A stretch of DNA of 57,259 nt from JBDTMT01 sp033764095 (GCA_033764095.1 JANRJF010000024.1:1-57259); one strand, 5' to 3'; counted from the stretch's first letter, positions 8,536 to 17,502 are shown. The notes: generated by a model not told the origin, from the sequence alone. Translations and numbers: made by a program.

Positions 8536-10434
8536 ATGTGGCTCTGGGTTGCAGGATGTCTTCTGCTCAGCTCGGTGACGCTTGCAGGAGAGCCACTCGC
8601 GCCGCGCGTTGAGATCGCCAGTCCTCAATCCGACGCGATCCTCGCAGATGACGCGCTGCCGTTCGCGGTCCGCGGCACGATCCAGCTCGGGGCAAGCCCG
8701 CTCCGAAGTTGGGAGCTGTCGGTCGGCCTCCCCGGAAAGAGTGCACGGCGCCTCGCGCATGGAGACACGCCGGTCACCGATGCGACACTGGCATCGCTGC
8801 GGCTCGGCAACCGGCTGCGCCTTCGTCCCGGACTGCGCTATGCGTTGACTCTCGACGCGACCGACACGGATGGGCGCACCGCGCAATCGGTCGCGTACTT
8901 TCGAATCAGTCGCATTCGGTTTGCCCGCGTCCCCGTCCCGGACCGCTTCGATCAAGGCGGTTTCAATCAGGCGATCAGTCGCGCGGGTACTCGCATTGTC
9001 GTTGAGCGGACCGGTCGCGATGCGAACAACGATCTTCACAACACGGTCTGGCTTTTCGATACCACCACGCGAGAACTCCGCGCGGTCGCGCTTGGCTTTA
9101 CCCCCGCCCTCTCCGGCGACGGCCGCCAGATCTTGTTCGTTCCCGAGAGCGCACCCGGCACGCGAGCGACGCTGTACAACGTCGACAGCGAGCGCCAGCA
9201 AACGATCTTTCGGGCGTTCCTGCCCGGCACACTGAACAACGACGGAACGCTGTTCACGTCGCTGGTGACCTTCGGTACCGCCGAAGTTCCAGAGGCGGGC
9301 CGCGGAGTGTTCGTGCTTGATCTCGACACACAACGCACCACGCGTATTAGCCAGGGACCGCTGCCGCAGTATGTCGACGACCTGACTGTGAGTAGCGACG
9401 GGCCTTACACCGCATTCAGCTCCGCCACCCCTCTCGATCCGACGGCGACCACGGGAGAGCAAGCGCAGGTCTTCCTGTACGACGATAGGAGCCAATCGCT
9501 TCGGCAAGTCAGTAACCGCCAAGCGCCGACCGCTCGCGCGTACGCACCCGCGCTCTCGGCCGATGGATCGACGCTCGTGTATCGGGCCGATGACAGTCGC
9601 CTGCTCATCGTGGATCTGCCCCATGGAGCCGAGCGGACCCTGCTCGATGTCTCGTCGACTGGCGACTACATCGACTCCTACTACCTGTCGGACGACGGGC
9701 GCTTCCTGGGCTTCACGAGCAGCGCCGATCTCGATCCGTCGGTCGGAAACGAGGATCACAGCTATCAGCTGTTCGTTATGGATATCCGCAGTGGAGGCAT
9801 CCAGCAGGCCACCGACGTGCCCGGAGTGGGAGCCTTCGTTGCGATGGACGGTCACGCCGATACGATGATCCTCGATGTCGGCGGTGAACTGCAGGTCGGC
9901 AACGAGACGTTCTATCTGAACATCAGCCGCGTTGTGAGACGGCGGCCCAACAACACTCCCCCCGCGCTCGACACGCCCCTCCGGATGCGGACCTATCAAG
10001 GTCGCACGACACAGCTGGCCTTCAGTGCCATCGATCCCGATGGCGATCCGATCACGTACTTTGCCCAACTGAAGGAAGCTCCCGAGACGCAGCTTCGTCA
10101 GCATTTCGCATCGGTTCTGGATGATCATGGCAACGGAATTGCTCAGCTCACCATGACGCCCGACAGCGACCTCGTCGGCACGTACCACCTGCTCGTCGCT
10201 GCGTTCGACGATGCCGGAGCCGTCACTGCACGCGTCACGGAGCTCACCGTTGAGCCAGTGCACGACGCAGGTGACGGCAACTGCGATGGTCGCGTCAGCG
10301 CGGACGATGTGTCCGCACTCTTGCCAGTCCTCTTGAACCTGGCGGGCCTTCCCGACTGCATTGAAAGCGCGGACATCAATGGCGATAGCGCGTTAACCAT
10401 TGCCGATCTCGTCGCGCTCTCAAGCCGTCACTAG
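8536..10434 (+). CDS. Secreted TolB/WD40-type beta-propeller with C-terminal dockerin-like domain
   Basis: About 632 residues. A signal peptide (MWLWVAGCLLLSSVTLA) is followed by an Ig-like N-terminal region (to about 130) and a TolB-type propeller (about 140-470), whose blades repeat patterns such as PALSADGSTLVYRADD, LSDDGRFLGFTSSADL and VFLYDDRSQ. A cadherin-like domain with AIDPDGDPITY comes next. The last 55 residues hold two Ca-loop helices, DGNCDGRVSADDVSALL and ADINGDSALTIADLV, the two-repeat arrangement of type I dockerins. The ATG at 8536 is preferred to a TTG at 8497. It converges on the next gene with only 2 bp between stops. Role inferred: surface or secreted binding protein recruited through its dockerin-type tail. 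Confidence 0.75.
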   Translation: MWLWVAGCLLLSSVTLAGEPLAPRVEIASPQSDAILADDALPFAVRGTIQLGASPLRSWELSVGLPGKSARRLAHGDTPVTDATLASLRLGNRLRLRPGLRYALTLDATDTDGRTAQSVAYFRISRIRFARVPVPDRFDQGGFNQAISRAGTRIVVERTGRDANNDLHNTVWLFDTTTRELRAVALGFTPALSGDGRQILFVPESAPGTRATLYNVDSERQQTIFRAFLPGTLNNDGTLFTSLVTFGTAEVPEAGRGVFVLDLDTQRTTRISQGPLPQYVDDLTVSSDGPYTAFSSATPLDPTATTGEQAQVFLYDDRSQSLRQVSNRQAPTARAYAPALSADGSTLVYRADDSRLLIVDLPHGAERTLLDVSSTGDYIDSYYLSDDGRFLGFTSSADLDPSVGNEDHSYQLFVMDIRSGGIQQATDVPGVGAFVAMDGHADTMILDVGGELQVGNETFYLNISRVVRRRPNNTPPALDTPLRMRTYQGRTTQLAFSAIDPDGDPITYFAQLKEAPETQLRQHFASVLDDHGNGIAQLTMTPDSDLVGTYHLLVAAFDDAGAVTARVTELTVEPVHDAGDGNCDGRVSADDVSALLPVLLNLAGLPDCIESADINGDSALTIADLVALSSRH

Positions 10435-10436
10435 GC

Positions 10437-12815
10437 TTACTCGAGAATCGGCGGCCCATTCGTGCAGAGCTGATTGTCGAGGCGTCGGCACTCCTCCTCG
10501 GTGCTCATTCCCGAGGCGATGTTTTTGCAGATTTCGAGATCCAGGGGCTGCGTGCACAGGCCCTGGCTCGTGGGCCACTTGAACGCGACCATGGTCGGCG
10601 TCACGGCCTCCACGTCCACTTCCGTGAACCCGCTGCCGAAATCGGCCCGCACGCACGTGCCCTTGAGCGTCGAGCAGTTGTTTTCGGCGGCGGGCGTGGT
10701 GAGACAGTTTCCGCCGGAGGCGTGCCCCTCGATCGCGTTGAACCCGAGTCCGAACGCGCGGACGGTTTGATTCCCCGCGCTGATGATCCGCGGACTCACG
10801 CTCGTCACCGCCAGCGGAAATCGCCCATTGTTCAGAGTCGGATCCGCGCGGTGCGGTTGAGCGGGCTGGTACTGCACCGGCGATGAATGGCCGTCCAAGG
10901 GAAAATCTTGCGAGATGTTTGTCGTGCAACCGGTGTTCGCGTTGCCGCAGTGCTCCCACTCATTTCGGCGCGCGAGCACGCCCTGCGGCGTGTTGTTCTC
11001 GAAGTTTGCACGTGAGTTGCTGCTGTTCTGGACGTTTCGCGTAAACGCGTTGTTGCCGGCTGCGGCATTGGAATCGTCACCAAAGTCGAAGTTTCCCGAC
11101 AACGTGCCTTCCAGCTGTACGCCGCTGCCATTGTTGTAGACGACGGTCGTTCCTCGTACGGACACCGGCTGACTGCCACTGTTCACGGTGAACGAGATGC
11201 CGTTCCCGCCGATGTTGGGCGTGGGAGCCGGTCCACCACTGCGCCCCGACATGCCGCACACATAGGTGTCGGCGATGGTCACCTTGGTGTTGTCGCGGGC
11301 CGCAATGGCGCTGTCGACGCCGAGGCGGATAATGTCGCCACGCGTCTTGACCTCGAGCATCGCCGGCGTCGGCGTCGGCGTGCCAGGGCCAGGCGTTGCA
11401 CCGGGCCCTTGGGCCGCAATCTGATTGGCGTTGTCATCGACCGGCGTCGCATTCACGTTTCGGCCGTTCGACTCAATCAGGTTCTCCGCGGTCACAATCC
11501 GTCCGCTGGCCAGGAGCGCCTGCAGTCCACCGCGCAGATTGTTGTGGACCCAGGAGCGCGAGACCTGGAGGTACCCCTTCTCGGACTTGATACCCATGTT
11601 CCGGCAGTGCCGGACCTCGGTGTCGTCGATGACGTTCGCCTCTCCCTCGACGGTCGTCACGTCGGAAGACTCGATGCAGTCGAGTCCGGATGCGCCGGTG
11701 GAGAACGTCCCCGCGCCGCCGTCCAAGCGGGACGTGAGAAGACGATTGAACTTGGTGTTGGCGCCTCCGTGAAAGACGACGAGGTCTTGATCGTTGGTGG
11801 AGCTTCCGAGGGTCCGACTGATCGCCAACCCGACGATCTCCGCATGGTCGACGGCCGTCGCTCCCATTCCGAAGGCGAAGGCCCCACCGGCGGTGTTTGC
11901 CGTGGTGTTGGTAAGCACCACTTGTCGGCGGAACGTCCGGTTCGACCACAGGTCCGTGGGGGACGGGTCGCCCGACGGGTCCGTCCCGTCGATCTGCATG
12001 TAGCGCCCTTGCAGAAGCAGATTTGACGACCCGGTCATCGTGATCGTTGACGTCTGGGTACCCGTGAAGACGTCGCGCTTGAACTGAACGAGGGCCGGGG
12101 CACTCGCATTGTTCGCATCAATGATGGCCTGCCGCAGACTGCCCGTGCCCGAATCGTTTAGGGTCGAGACAGTACTGACTGAGCGGAACGCGGTCCACGA
12201 GAGAACCGCGGCTGCATTGGCGTCCTCCGAGAGTACGCCCTTCCGGTATTGCTTCTGTTGCGTGAGGCTCGAGCAGGTGCCGCCCGTGGTGTCGACGCAG
12301 ATCTCGTGGCGCCAGATCCCTGGCGCAAGATCTTCGACCACGCGACAGAACCCTCCGGCGGCTTGTGGGCAATTGCAGGGGCTCCCCAGCGTCGGGCTGG
12401 CGCAGCTGACGTTCGAAATCGTCTTGGTGTACGTCGTCTGCTCGCCGACTCCGGCCGAAGGACCCGAAATGCGGGTGCCAACAAGGGTCACCTGAGCGGC
12501 GGTAGAGTTGTAGACGTCCAGATCGATCTTCAGCAGCGCGCATCCAACGAGTTCCTTGTTCACGCCTGTGATGAGCTCGCTGATCTCAACATCGCCGTCG
12601 CTGTCCCGGTCCGCGTGCGGACAGGTCATCACGCTTGCGCTGCCGAGCGCGATATTGACCGACTTGATGAGCTCGTCGATCGTGACCGCCCCGTCCGATG
12701 AACAATCGGACGTGCAGTGATTGTTGATCGCGTGCGCGGTAGCCGACGCCAACATCTCCGCGGCACACACGAGCGCGGCCATGCTGAGGCGCATGGATCG
12801 ACAGGTCAGCATCAT
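10437..12815 (-). CDS. Secreted parallel beta-helix protein with N-terminal dockerin-like domain
   Basis: About 792 residues. The signal peptide ends near TAHA. Immediately after it come two EF-like Ca loops (SDCSSDGAVTIDELIKSVN and ADRDSDGDVEISELITGVN), a dockerin-type pair at the N-terminus. A Cys-rich domain follows, then a long right-handed beta-helix (about 230-640) with CSLREAI-like entry (TGSLRQAIIDANN) and rung repeats such as NVIDDTEVRHCRNMGI. A Pro/Thr linker (PGPGTPTPTP) interrupts the helix. The C-terminus has an IPT/TIG-like segment (SVSPRIISAGNQ) with many cysteines. The ATG at 12815 has GGGGG six bases upstream. The domain mix suggests a polysaccharide-binding or lyase-like secreted protein. 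No catalytic residues could be assigned. Confidence 0.75.
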   Translation of the reverse strand: MMLTCRSMRLSMAALVCAAEMLASATAHAINNHCTSDCSSDGAVTIDELIKSVNIALGSASVMTCPHADRDSDGDVEISELITGVNKELVGCALLKIDLDVYNSTAAQVTLVGTRISGPSAGVGEQTTYTKTISNVSCASPTLGSPCNCPQAAGGFCRVVEDLAPGIWRHEICVDTTGGTCSSLTQQKQYRKGVLSEDANAAAVLSWTAFRSVSTVSTLNDSGTGSLRQAIIDANNASAPALVQFKRDVFTGTQTSTITMTGSSNLLLQGRYMQIDGTDPSGDPSPTDLWSNRTFRRQVVLTNTTANTAGGAFAFGMGATAVDHAEIVGLAISRTLGSSTNDQDLVVFHGGANTKFNRLLTSRLDGGAGTFSTGASGLDCIESSDVTTVEGEANVIDDTEVRHCRNMGIKSEKGYLQVSRSWVHNNLRGGLQALLASGRIVTAENLIESNGRNVNATPVDDNANQIAAQGPGATPGPGTPTPTPAMLEVKTRGDIIRLGVDSAIAARDNTKVTIADTYVCGMSGRSGGPAPTPNIGGNGISFTVNSGSQPVSVRGTTVVYNNGSGVQLEGTLSGNFDFGDDSNAAAGNNAFTRNVQNSSNSRANFENNTPQGVLARRNEWEHCGNANTGCTTNISQDFPLDGHSSPVQYQPAQPHRADPTLNNGRFPLAVTSVSPRIISAGNQTVRAFGLGFNAIEGHASGGNCLTTPAAENNCSTLKGTCVRADFGSGFTEVDVEAVTPTMVAFKWPTSQGLCTQPLDLEICKNIASGMSTEEECRRLDNQLCTNGPPILE

Positions 12816-13131
12816 AGCGGCCCCCAACGGTGGTAGTGCGCGGACAATGGGCGACGGGCCGCTTAGGTGTCAATAAGAGAGATAGCATCTCTGCAGCTAT
12901 GCGAGGATGTCTATTTGTGCATACACAGGTCACTCCGGTTGACAGGTGCGTCCATCGATTCACAGAGCGCGAGGTGCCGTCGCCCGCGGCACGTTGATGC
13001 ATCGACGGATCATACGTGCGTCGACTCCCACAGCCCCCGTGTCCACCACCGTGGTGACGCAAGGATCGGCCTGATTGGTTGCGACCGGCACTGGTGGCGA
13101 CCGTCGCGCCACTCGGCTACGGGACTGAGCC
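12816..13131. other. Gene-free stretch of about 315 bp inside the island
   Basis: This is the most A/T-rich part of the window. On the minus strand it contains TATTGACACC about 60 bp before the beta-helix protein start, a possible -35 element without a convincing -10. No ORF with a recognisable product was seen on either strand. It probably holds the promoter of the 12815 gene. Confidence 0.4.
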
Positions 13132-13272
13132 ATGGCCGCCACAAAGCAACAGGACTCGTTGGCGCAGCTCGCTAACGCGTTGCAGCGATTCGCGCACGAA
13201 CGGGATTGGGAGCAGTTTCACACTCCCAAAAATCTCGCGGTGGCGCTGTGTGTCGAAGCCGCCGAACTCGGC
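13132..13272 (+). pseudogene. MazG-like nucleotide pyrophosphohydrolase, N-terminal fragment
   Basis: The first 47 codons encode the start of a MazG-like (RS21-C6-type) enzyme: a helix with LAQLANALQRFAHERDWEQF, then TPKNLAVALCVEAAEL, the metal-binding EAAEL-type helix with the first two acidic ligands. After AAEL the family match stops and the reading continues into unrelated Arg-rich sequence to 13425, so the second metal-binding helix is missing. An open minus-strand frame (13218-13406) overlaps the junction, which suggests a deletion or recombination joint. MazG enzymes clear non-canonical dNTPs and are often carried by mobile elements. Confidence 0.6.
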
Positions 13273-13421
13273 TCGAGGAAGACCAGAATATCGCCTACAG
13301 CGTCGGCGCGGACCTGCCGCGGCTCGATAACTAAGGCGCCGGCGGGAAGATCGTCGCGTTCGCCGAGGCAGGCGAGGGAAGCGGTGAGGCGGAAGCGGCG
13401 TTCCATTGCCCGTATCTTAGA

Positions 13422-14061
13422 CTAATCGTTCCGCCTGTGATTCCGGAGAATTTCTAGGACGGCACCACGGCGCGCCTCGAACCGATCAAGCCACGCCGCG
13501 CAATCGTCGAGCGATCGTTGCTCGTACTCGCGTTCTCTCAGGTAGAGATTGCTGTACGTCTGCCAGTGCATCCCCCGTGGCTTGGGCGGAAACTGCGTAA
13601 CGAAGTCCCAACCGCCGCCGAGCCGCTGCCGAATCTTGCGCCGCTGTCGCTGAGCCCTGCCCATGCGGTCCTCCCGCTGGCAAAACGTAGGCGAGCCGGT
13701 AGCAGTGTCGGCAGTAGAATCGATCGCCGGCATAGAGCGCGCCGACGCGACGCCGACAGTTGGGACGGAGAAACCAGGGTCGGCGACCACCGAACCGGCA
13801 GGGTTGGAAATCGAGCGGTACGCGTTGGCGGACCGGCTCGGCCTCGCCACGGACGCCGTACCGAAGTTCCACGCTTTCACCGTCCCTGGCGGAAACCGTG
13901 GTGACGTTGGACTTTTGCTCGCCCCGCTCCCAATGCCATCCGCCGAAAGTTCCAGCCCTGAGTAAACCGGCTCGACGCAGCGCGCCGACACGCAAGCTCA
14001 GATAGTCGGCGGTCGTGCCCCGGCTGCTCCACTCGTGCCTTCCAGATCCGAATCCTCCCAC
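13422..14061 (-). pseudogene. Mobile-element-associated zinc-ribbon-type protein, frameshifted
   Basis: From GTG 14061 (GGAGG five bases upstream) the frame begins GGFGSGRHEW and includes FGGRRPWFLRPNCRRRV and FYCRHCYRLAY, a Cys-containing ribbon-like block. The continuation REDRMGRAQRQRRKIRQRLG with FPPKPRGMHW lies in the next frame. Deleting one T from the four-T run at 13682-13685 (AAAA on the plus strand) joins them into one protein of about 212 residues. I recognise the overall pattern from uncharacterised proteins near integrases but know no function. One cysteine of the expected CPxC knuckle reads as Asn (RPNCRR), which may be further decay. Confidence 0.65.
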
Positions 14062-14112
14062 TAGCACCTCCGCGTTTTTCCGAAATCGCCTGGCAACCGG
14101 TGCACAATCGCT

Positions 14113-14133
14113 GGGTGCATTTCGGGTGCATTT
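14113..14133. promoter_or_regulatory. Putative integrase arm-type sites, right end
   Basis: GGGTGCATTT at 14113-14122 and 14124-14133 reproduces the spacing and orientation of the pair at 6877-6897. It lies about 70 bp inside the right tRNA repeat. Confidence 0.5.
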
Positions 14134-14203
14134 CTCCGTCCGCCAGCGCCGCTCCGGTCCGATGATCCCTTGAAATCATTGGGCGGAGCGGCGCTGGAGC
14201 GTT

Positions 14204-14248
14204 CTTCGAACCAGTAGGTCGGGTGTTCGAATCACCCCGGGCGCGCCT
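14204..14248 (+). other. attR-type direct repeat (partial tRNA-Arg copy)
   Basis: This is identical over 45 bp to 6762-6806. The sequence upstream does not supply an acceptor 5' strand or D arm, so it is not a functional tRNA. It marks the right junction of the island. The 242 bp from here to the next gene hold no recognisable gene. Confidence 0.9.
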
Positions 14249-14490
14249 TCTCCCTGCGGTATCTTCAGCACACCAGGCGAGTTTGCCTCCCTTGATTGCG
14301 CGCCGGTTGCGCCGGGCGTGAGATGACGCGCCGAGGAGTACACCCCCCGATGGGGACATTCGGCGGCCCTGTCAGCGCTCCCGATCATCAAGTGGCGCTC
14401 ACCCATCTGGGCGAGACCGATGGCACCCACATGGCGACGCTCTGGCCCTTCTTTCTTGACTCAACTCCGGCCGCGACCTAGCGGCGTAGT

Positions 14491-16365
14491 ATGCGAATTG
14501 CTCAGCTGTTGGGATCCCTCGCCGCGCTCGCCGCGCTGACCTCGGGTGCGCTGGCGGCGCCGGCGCCGGGGTCGCAACTGATCGACTGCAGCCAGGCCGG
14601 GACGCGCGTCGACATCACCGTCGACTCGCATCTCGATCCGTCCTGCACGTGGACGCGCGGCGTGCGCATCCTCGCCTCGAACGTGACACTCGACTGCCAG
14701 GGGGCGCGGCTCTACGGGCCGGATCGCCAGCGCGGCATCGAGATCAGCGCGCCGACCACCACCGCGCTGTCCAACATCACCGTGCGCAACTGCCAGATCG
14801 AGGGCTTTCTCAACAACATCCGCGTCACCCGCGACGGCTTCCGCGAGCTCGCCGCGGGCGTCGAGTACGACAACGGCTTCTCCAACATCGTCATCGAGGA
14901 CAGCACGCTGCTCAATTCGCGCGGCGTCGGCCTGTTCGTCGACGGCTACGTCACCGGCGTCACCATGCGCCGCCTGCACGTCGAGGGCTCCGGCAGCTCG
15001 GGCATCTACCTGGAGCACGGCTCGAAGGGGTCGGTGGTCGAGGACTGCGACATCGTCAACAACGGCTTCGGCGAGAACGGCCCCTACTGGCAGGAGTTCG
15101 ACAACACCGGCCTGAGCGGCATCTGGTACTGGGGCAGCGGCCGCGAGGGCATCTCGATCGACGGCGCGCGCGACAGCATCGTGCGCAACAACCACTTCTC
15201 GGGCAACGTCTACGGCGCCATCTTCCTCTACAAGAACTGCGGCGAGTACTACCTGTCGCGGCCGGAGCGCTGGTGGCAGCGCCGCTACGGCGCCGACAAC
15301 AACCTGATCGAGGGCAACACCATCACCGGCGGCACCAACGGCGTGTGGATCGCCGCGCGCATGGCCGAGAACATCGTGCCGATGGAGTGCAGCGACCCGC
15401 AGTACGCGCCCGGCTACGCGCTCGACTACGCCGACCACAACATCATCCGCGACAACATCTTCCAGAACGTCACCTACGGCGTGCGCGTCGAGGACGACGA
15501 CAACCAGATCCTCGACAACCAGTTCAGCGGCGCCGGCGCGCAGCAGGCGGTGCTGATCGGCACGCCGCTGCGCACCAGCGTGCTCGGCCAGCCGGTCACC
15601 GGCACCATCGTCAGCGGCAACAGCGCCGACATCCCCGCCAACCCCAACCCGTACCGCTGGGTGCACGGCCACACCAACACGACGTTCAGCGACAACCTCA
15701 GCCTCGGCCGCCCGTCCGGCATGTGCGAAGGGCTGGAGCCGGCGCGCGGGCCGTTCGTGATGACCGTCGCGGTCGTCATCCAGCCGACCGCACCGGTCGA
15801 CCCGCCCGCCGGCCTGACGCCACCGGGGCCGCTCGGCCCCTGCCCGCTCGCCTGCGACAGCGGCGTGACCATGAGCGAGTCGGCGATCCGCATCGCCCGC
15901 CTCGACACGCCGCCGGGCGACGACACGCTGACCTTCAACGGCCGCCTGGCGATCGCCCATCCGTTCAGCCCGAGCTTCGACCCGAGCCTGTACGGCGTCG
16001 GCATCGTCATCGCCGACCAGGCCGGCACGCGCGTGCTCGACACGACCATTGCCGGCGGCGCCTATGATCCGCAGACCAAGGTCGGCTGGCGCGTCTCGTC
16101 GACCGGCAAGCGCTGGAAGTACGTCAACAAGAGCAGCTCGCCGGCGAACGGCATCACGGCGATCACGATCAAGGATCTGTCGAGCCGCCAGCCCGGCCTG
16201 ATCGACTTCCGCGTGCAGGGCAAGCGCGGCACCTACGCCGTCGCGCCGAGCGCGGTGACGCTCACCGGCACGCTGGTGCTCGATCCACCGACCGCCGCCA
16301 CCGGCCAGTGCGGCGCCGGCACCGGCGTCTGCGTAAACGACGGCCGCTCGCTGCGCTGCCGGTAA
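14491..16365 (+). CDS. Secreted right-handed beta-helix protein with C-terminal module
   Basis: A 624-residue protein with a signal peptide ending near ALA-AP. Residues about 50-420 are rungs of a right-handed beta-helix of the NosD/pectate-lyase type, seen in repeats such as NITVRNCQIEGF, NIVIEDSTLLNSRG, HNIIRDNIFQNVTYG and NQILDNQFSGAG. Such proteins are carbohydrate epimerases, lyases or binding proteins; I cannot place a catalytic site. The last 145 residues form a separate beta domain (GWRVSSTGKRWKYVNKSSS, then FRVQGKRGTYAV) that resembles the C-terminus of the di-haem protein at 21891. It ends with a short Cys-containing tail. It lies just outside the island's right end. Confidence 0.8.
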   Translation: MRIAQLLGSLAALAALTSGALAAPAPGSQLIDCSQAGTRVDITVDSHLDPSCTWTRGVRILASNVTLDCQGARLYGPDRQRGIEISAPTTTALSNITVRNCQIEGFLNNIRVTRDGFRELAAGVEYDNGFSNIVIEDSTLLNSRGVGLFVDGYVTGVTMRRLHVEGSGSSGIYLEHGSKGSVVEDCDIVNNGFGENGPYWQEFDNTGLSGIWYWGSGREGISIDGARDSIVRNNHFSGNVYGAIFLYKNCGEYYLSRPERWWQRRYGADNNLIEGNTITGGTNGVWIAARMAENIVPMECSDPQYAPGYALDYADHNIIRDNIFQNVTYGVRVEDDDNQILDNQFSGAGAQQAVLIGTPLRTSVLGQPVTGTIVSGNSADIPANPNPYRWVHGHTNTTFSDNLSLGRPSGMCEGLEPARGPFVMTVAVVIQPTAPVDPPAGLTPPGPLGPCPLACDSGVTMSESAIRIARLDTPPGDDTLTFNGRLAIAHPFSPSFDPSLYGVGIVIADQAGTRVLDTTIAGGAYDPQTKVGWRVSSTGKRWKYVNKSSSPANGITAITIKDLSSRQPGLIDFRVQGKRGTYAVAPSAVTLTGTLVLDPPTAATGQCGAGTGVCVNDGRSLRCR

Positions 16366-16374
16366 CCGCGTGGA

Positions 16375-17502
16375 TCAGCCGCGCAGCAGCTGCTCGTAGG
16401 CGTCGAGCGCGGCGTCGAGGTCGAGCACGCGGGCGACCTCGGCGGGCGGCGCGACGTAGCGCGCGGGCTCACGCAGCACGGCGATCAGGCCGGCGGCGAG
16501 CGCCTCCGCGTCGCGCGGCGCCACCAGCGTGCCCATGCCGGTCCAGCGCACCGCCATGCGCGCGCCGGGAATGTCGGCGATCACCGCCGGCGTGCCGCAC
16601 AACATCGCCTCCAGCGGCACCAGCGGCAGGTTGTCGGTGCGGCTGGGCACCGCGATGACGTCGCACATGGCGTAGAAGTCGGCGAGCCGCTGCGGGTCGC
16701 GGATCAGCCCCAGCCAGTCGAGATGCGGCGCGACCGGTGCGATGAGGTCGCGGCAGGCGCCGAAGAAATCCTCGTAGGCGACGTCGCGGTCGCCGGCGTA
16801 GGCGAAGCGCGTCCCCGGACAGGCAGCGACCACCCGCGGAATCGCGCGCAGCAGGAAGTCGAAGCCCTTCTCCTCGACGAAGCGCCCCGCAAAGCCGACC
16901 AGCGGCGCGGCACCGGCGCCGAGCTCCTCACGCCAGCGCCGCGCCGCCGCCGCGTCCGGCGCCGGCATCGCCACCGGCGGCGCGATCGGCACGCACCTGG
17001 CGGCGAACGGCGCCAGGAAGCGCGAATGGTCGAGATAGTCGCGCGTGTAGACCGCCGCCGCGTCGCCGTGCCGGAACGCGTCGCGCAACAGCGCCGTCAC
17101 GCCGCGCTCGACGGCCCGATTGAACAGGCCGCCCGGCATCACCAGGTCGCCGTGGTGGGTGAGCACGGCGCGCACGCCGCGCCGCCGCGCCAGGCGCACG
17201 AGCAGCGGCGCCTCCAGCATCGGCGTGTGCACCTGCAGCGCGTCGGCGTCCGCCAGCAGCCGCCAGGCGGCGACCGGGAACGACGGCATCACGACGCCGC
17301 GGCTCAGCCGGCCGAGGATCGGCAGGCGTACCACCCGCACGCCGTTGCACGTTTCCTGGCGCGGCAGGCGCGCATCGTAGTGCGAGGTCAGCACCGTCAC
17401 CTGGTGGCCGCGCGCCGCCATGCCCTCGGCGACGCGCGCCGCAACGACGGTGAGGCCCGTCCAATGCGGTCGATAGTAGGTGAGGGCTGCGAGGATCTTC
17501 AC
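16375..17502 (-). CDS. Glycosyltransferase family 4 (GT-B fold)
   Basis: A 375-residue cytoplasmic enzyme from GTG 17502. The N-terminal Rossmann half has the typical opening VKILAALTYYRPHWTG followed by GLTVVAARVAEGMAARGH. The C-terminal half carries the sugar-nucleotide site: GFAGRFVEEKGFDFLL, YAGDRD and the EX7E-type region SRTDNLPLVPLEAMLCGTPA. This is diagnostic for GT4 retaining transferases, which build lipopolysaccharide, exopolysaccharide or glycolipids. The methyltransferase gene is divergent with about 110 bp between them, and a membrane GT39 gene lies 1.8 kb away. A surface-glycan context is plausible, but the sugar is unknown. Confidence 0.88.
   Translation of the reverse strand: MKILAALTYYRPHWTGLTVVAARVAEGMAARGHQVTVLTSHYDARLPRQETCNGVRVVRLPILGRLSRGVVMPSFPVAAWRLLADADALQVHTPMLEAPLLVRLARRRGVRAVLTHHGDLVMPGGLFNRAVERGVTALLRDAFRHGDAAAVYTRDYLDHSRFLAPFAARCVPIAPPVAMPAPDAAAARRWREELGAGAAPLVGFAGRFVEEKGFDFLLRAIPRVVAACPGTRFAYAGDRDVAYEDFFGACRDLIAPVAPHLDWLGLIRDPQRLADFYAMCDVIAVPSRTDNLPLVPLEAMLCGTPAVIADIPGARMAVRWTGMGTLVAPRDAEALAAGLIAVLREPARYVAPPAEVARVLDLDAALDAYEQLLRG

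Larger units (their letters stand above)
6762..14248. mobile_element. tRNA-Arg genomic island with cohesin/dockerin cargo, integrase decayed
   Basis: A 45-bp perfect direct repeat (6762-6806 and 14204-14248) of the tRNA 3' end bounds the element. A tyrosine-recombinase remnant sits directly at the left repeat, as in tRNA-targeting integrative elements. The interior is visibly poorer in G+C and uses more A/T-ending codons than the flanks, which supports transfer. The cargo is a cohesin-like secreted protein, a small secreted protein, two large secreted proteins with dockerin-type repeats, a MazG remnant and a frameshifted zinc-finger-type gene. No conjugation or replication gene is present, so it is either a small integrative element or the relic of a larger one. 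Both recombination-type genes are broken, so it is probably immobile now. Confidence 0.9.

Noticed and set aside
13218..13406. A HicB-like antitoxin gene on the minus strand
   Set aside because: The first residues resemble such proteins, but the rest is antisense of the MazG fragment and no partner toxin is present.
14204..14248. A second tRNA-Arg gene
   Set aside because: Only the part from the anticodon loop to the 3' end is present. Without the 5' acceptor strand and D arm it is an att duplicate.
14176..14430. Minus-strand open frame reading through the partial tRNA
   Set aside because: Its distinctive peptide is only the translated complement of the tRNA-Arg 3' end, as is GDSNTRPTGSK in the frame at 6267-6812.
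14461..15960. A 499-codon minus-strand open frame
   Set aside because: Antisense of the beta-helix gene with a low-complexity product. Other long antisense frames, such as 19209-21599 (minus) and 48268-50250 (plus), are rejected for the same reason.
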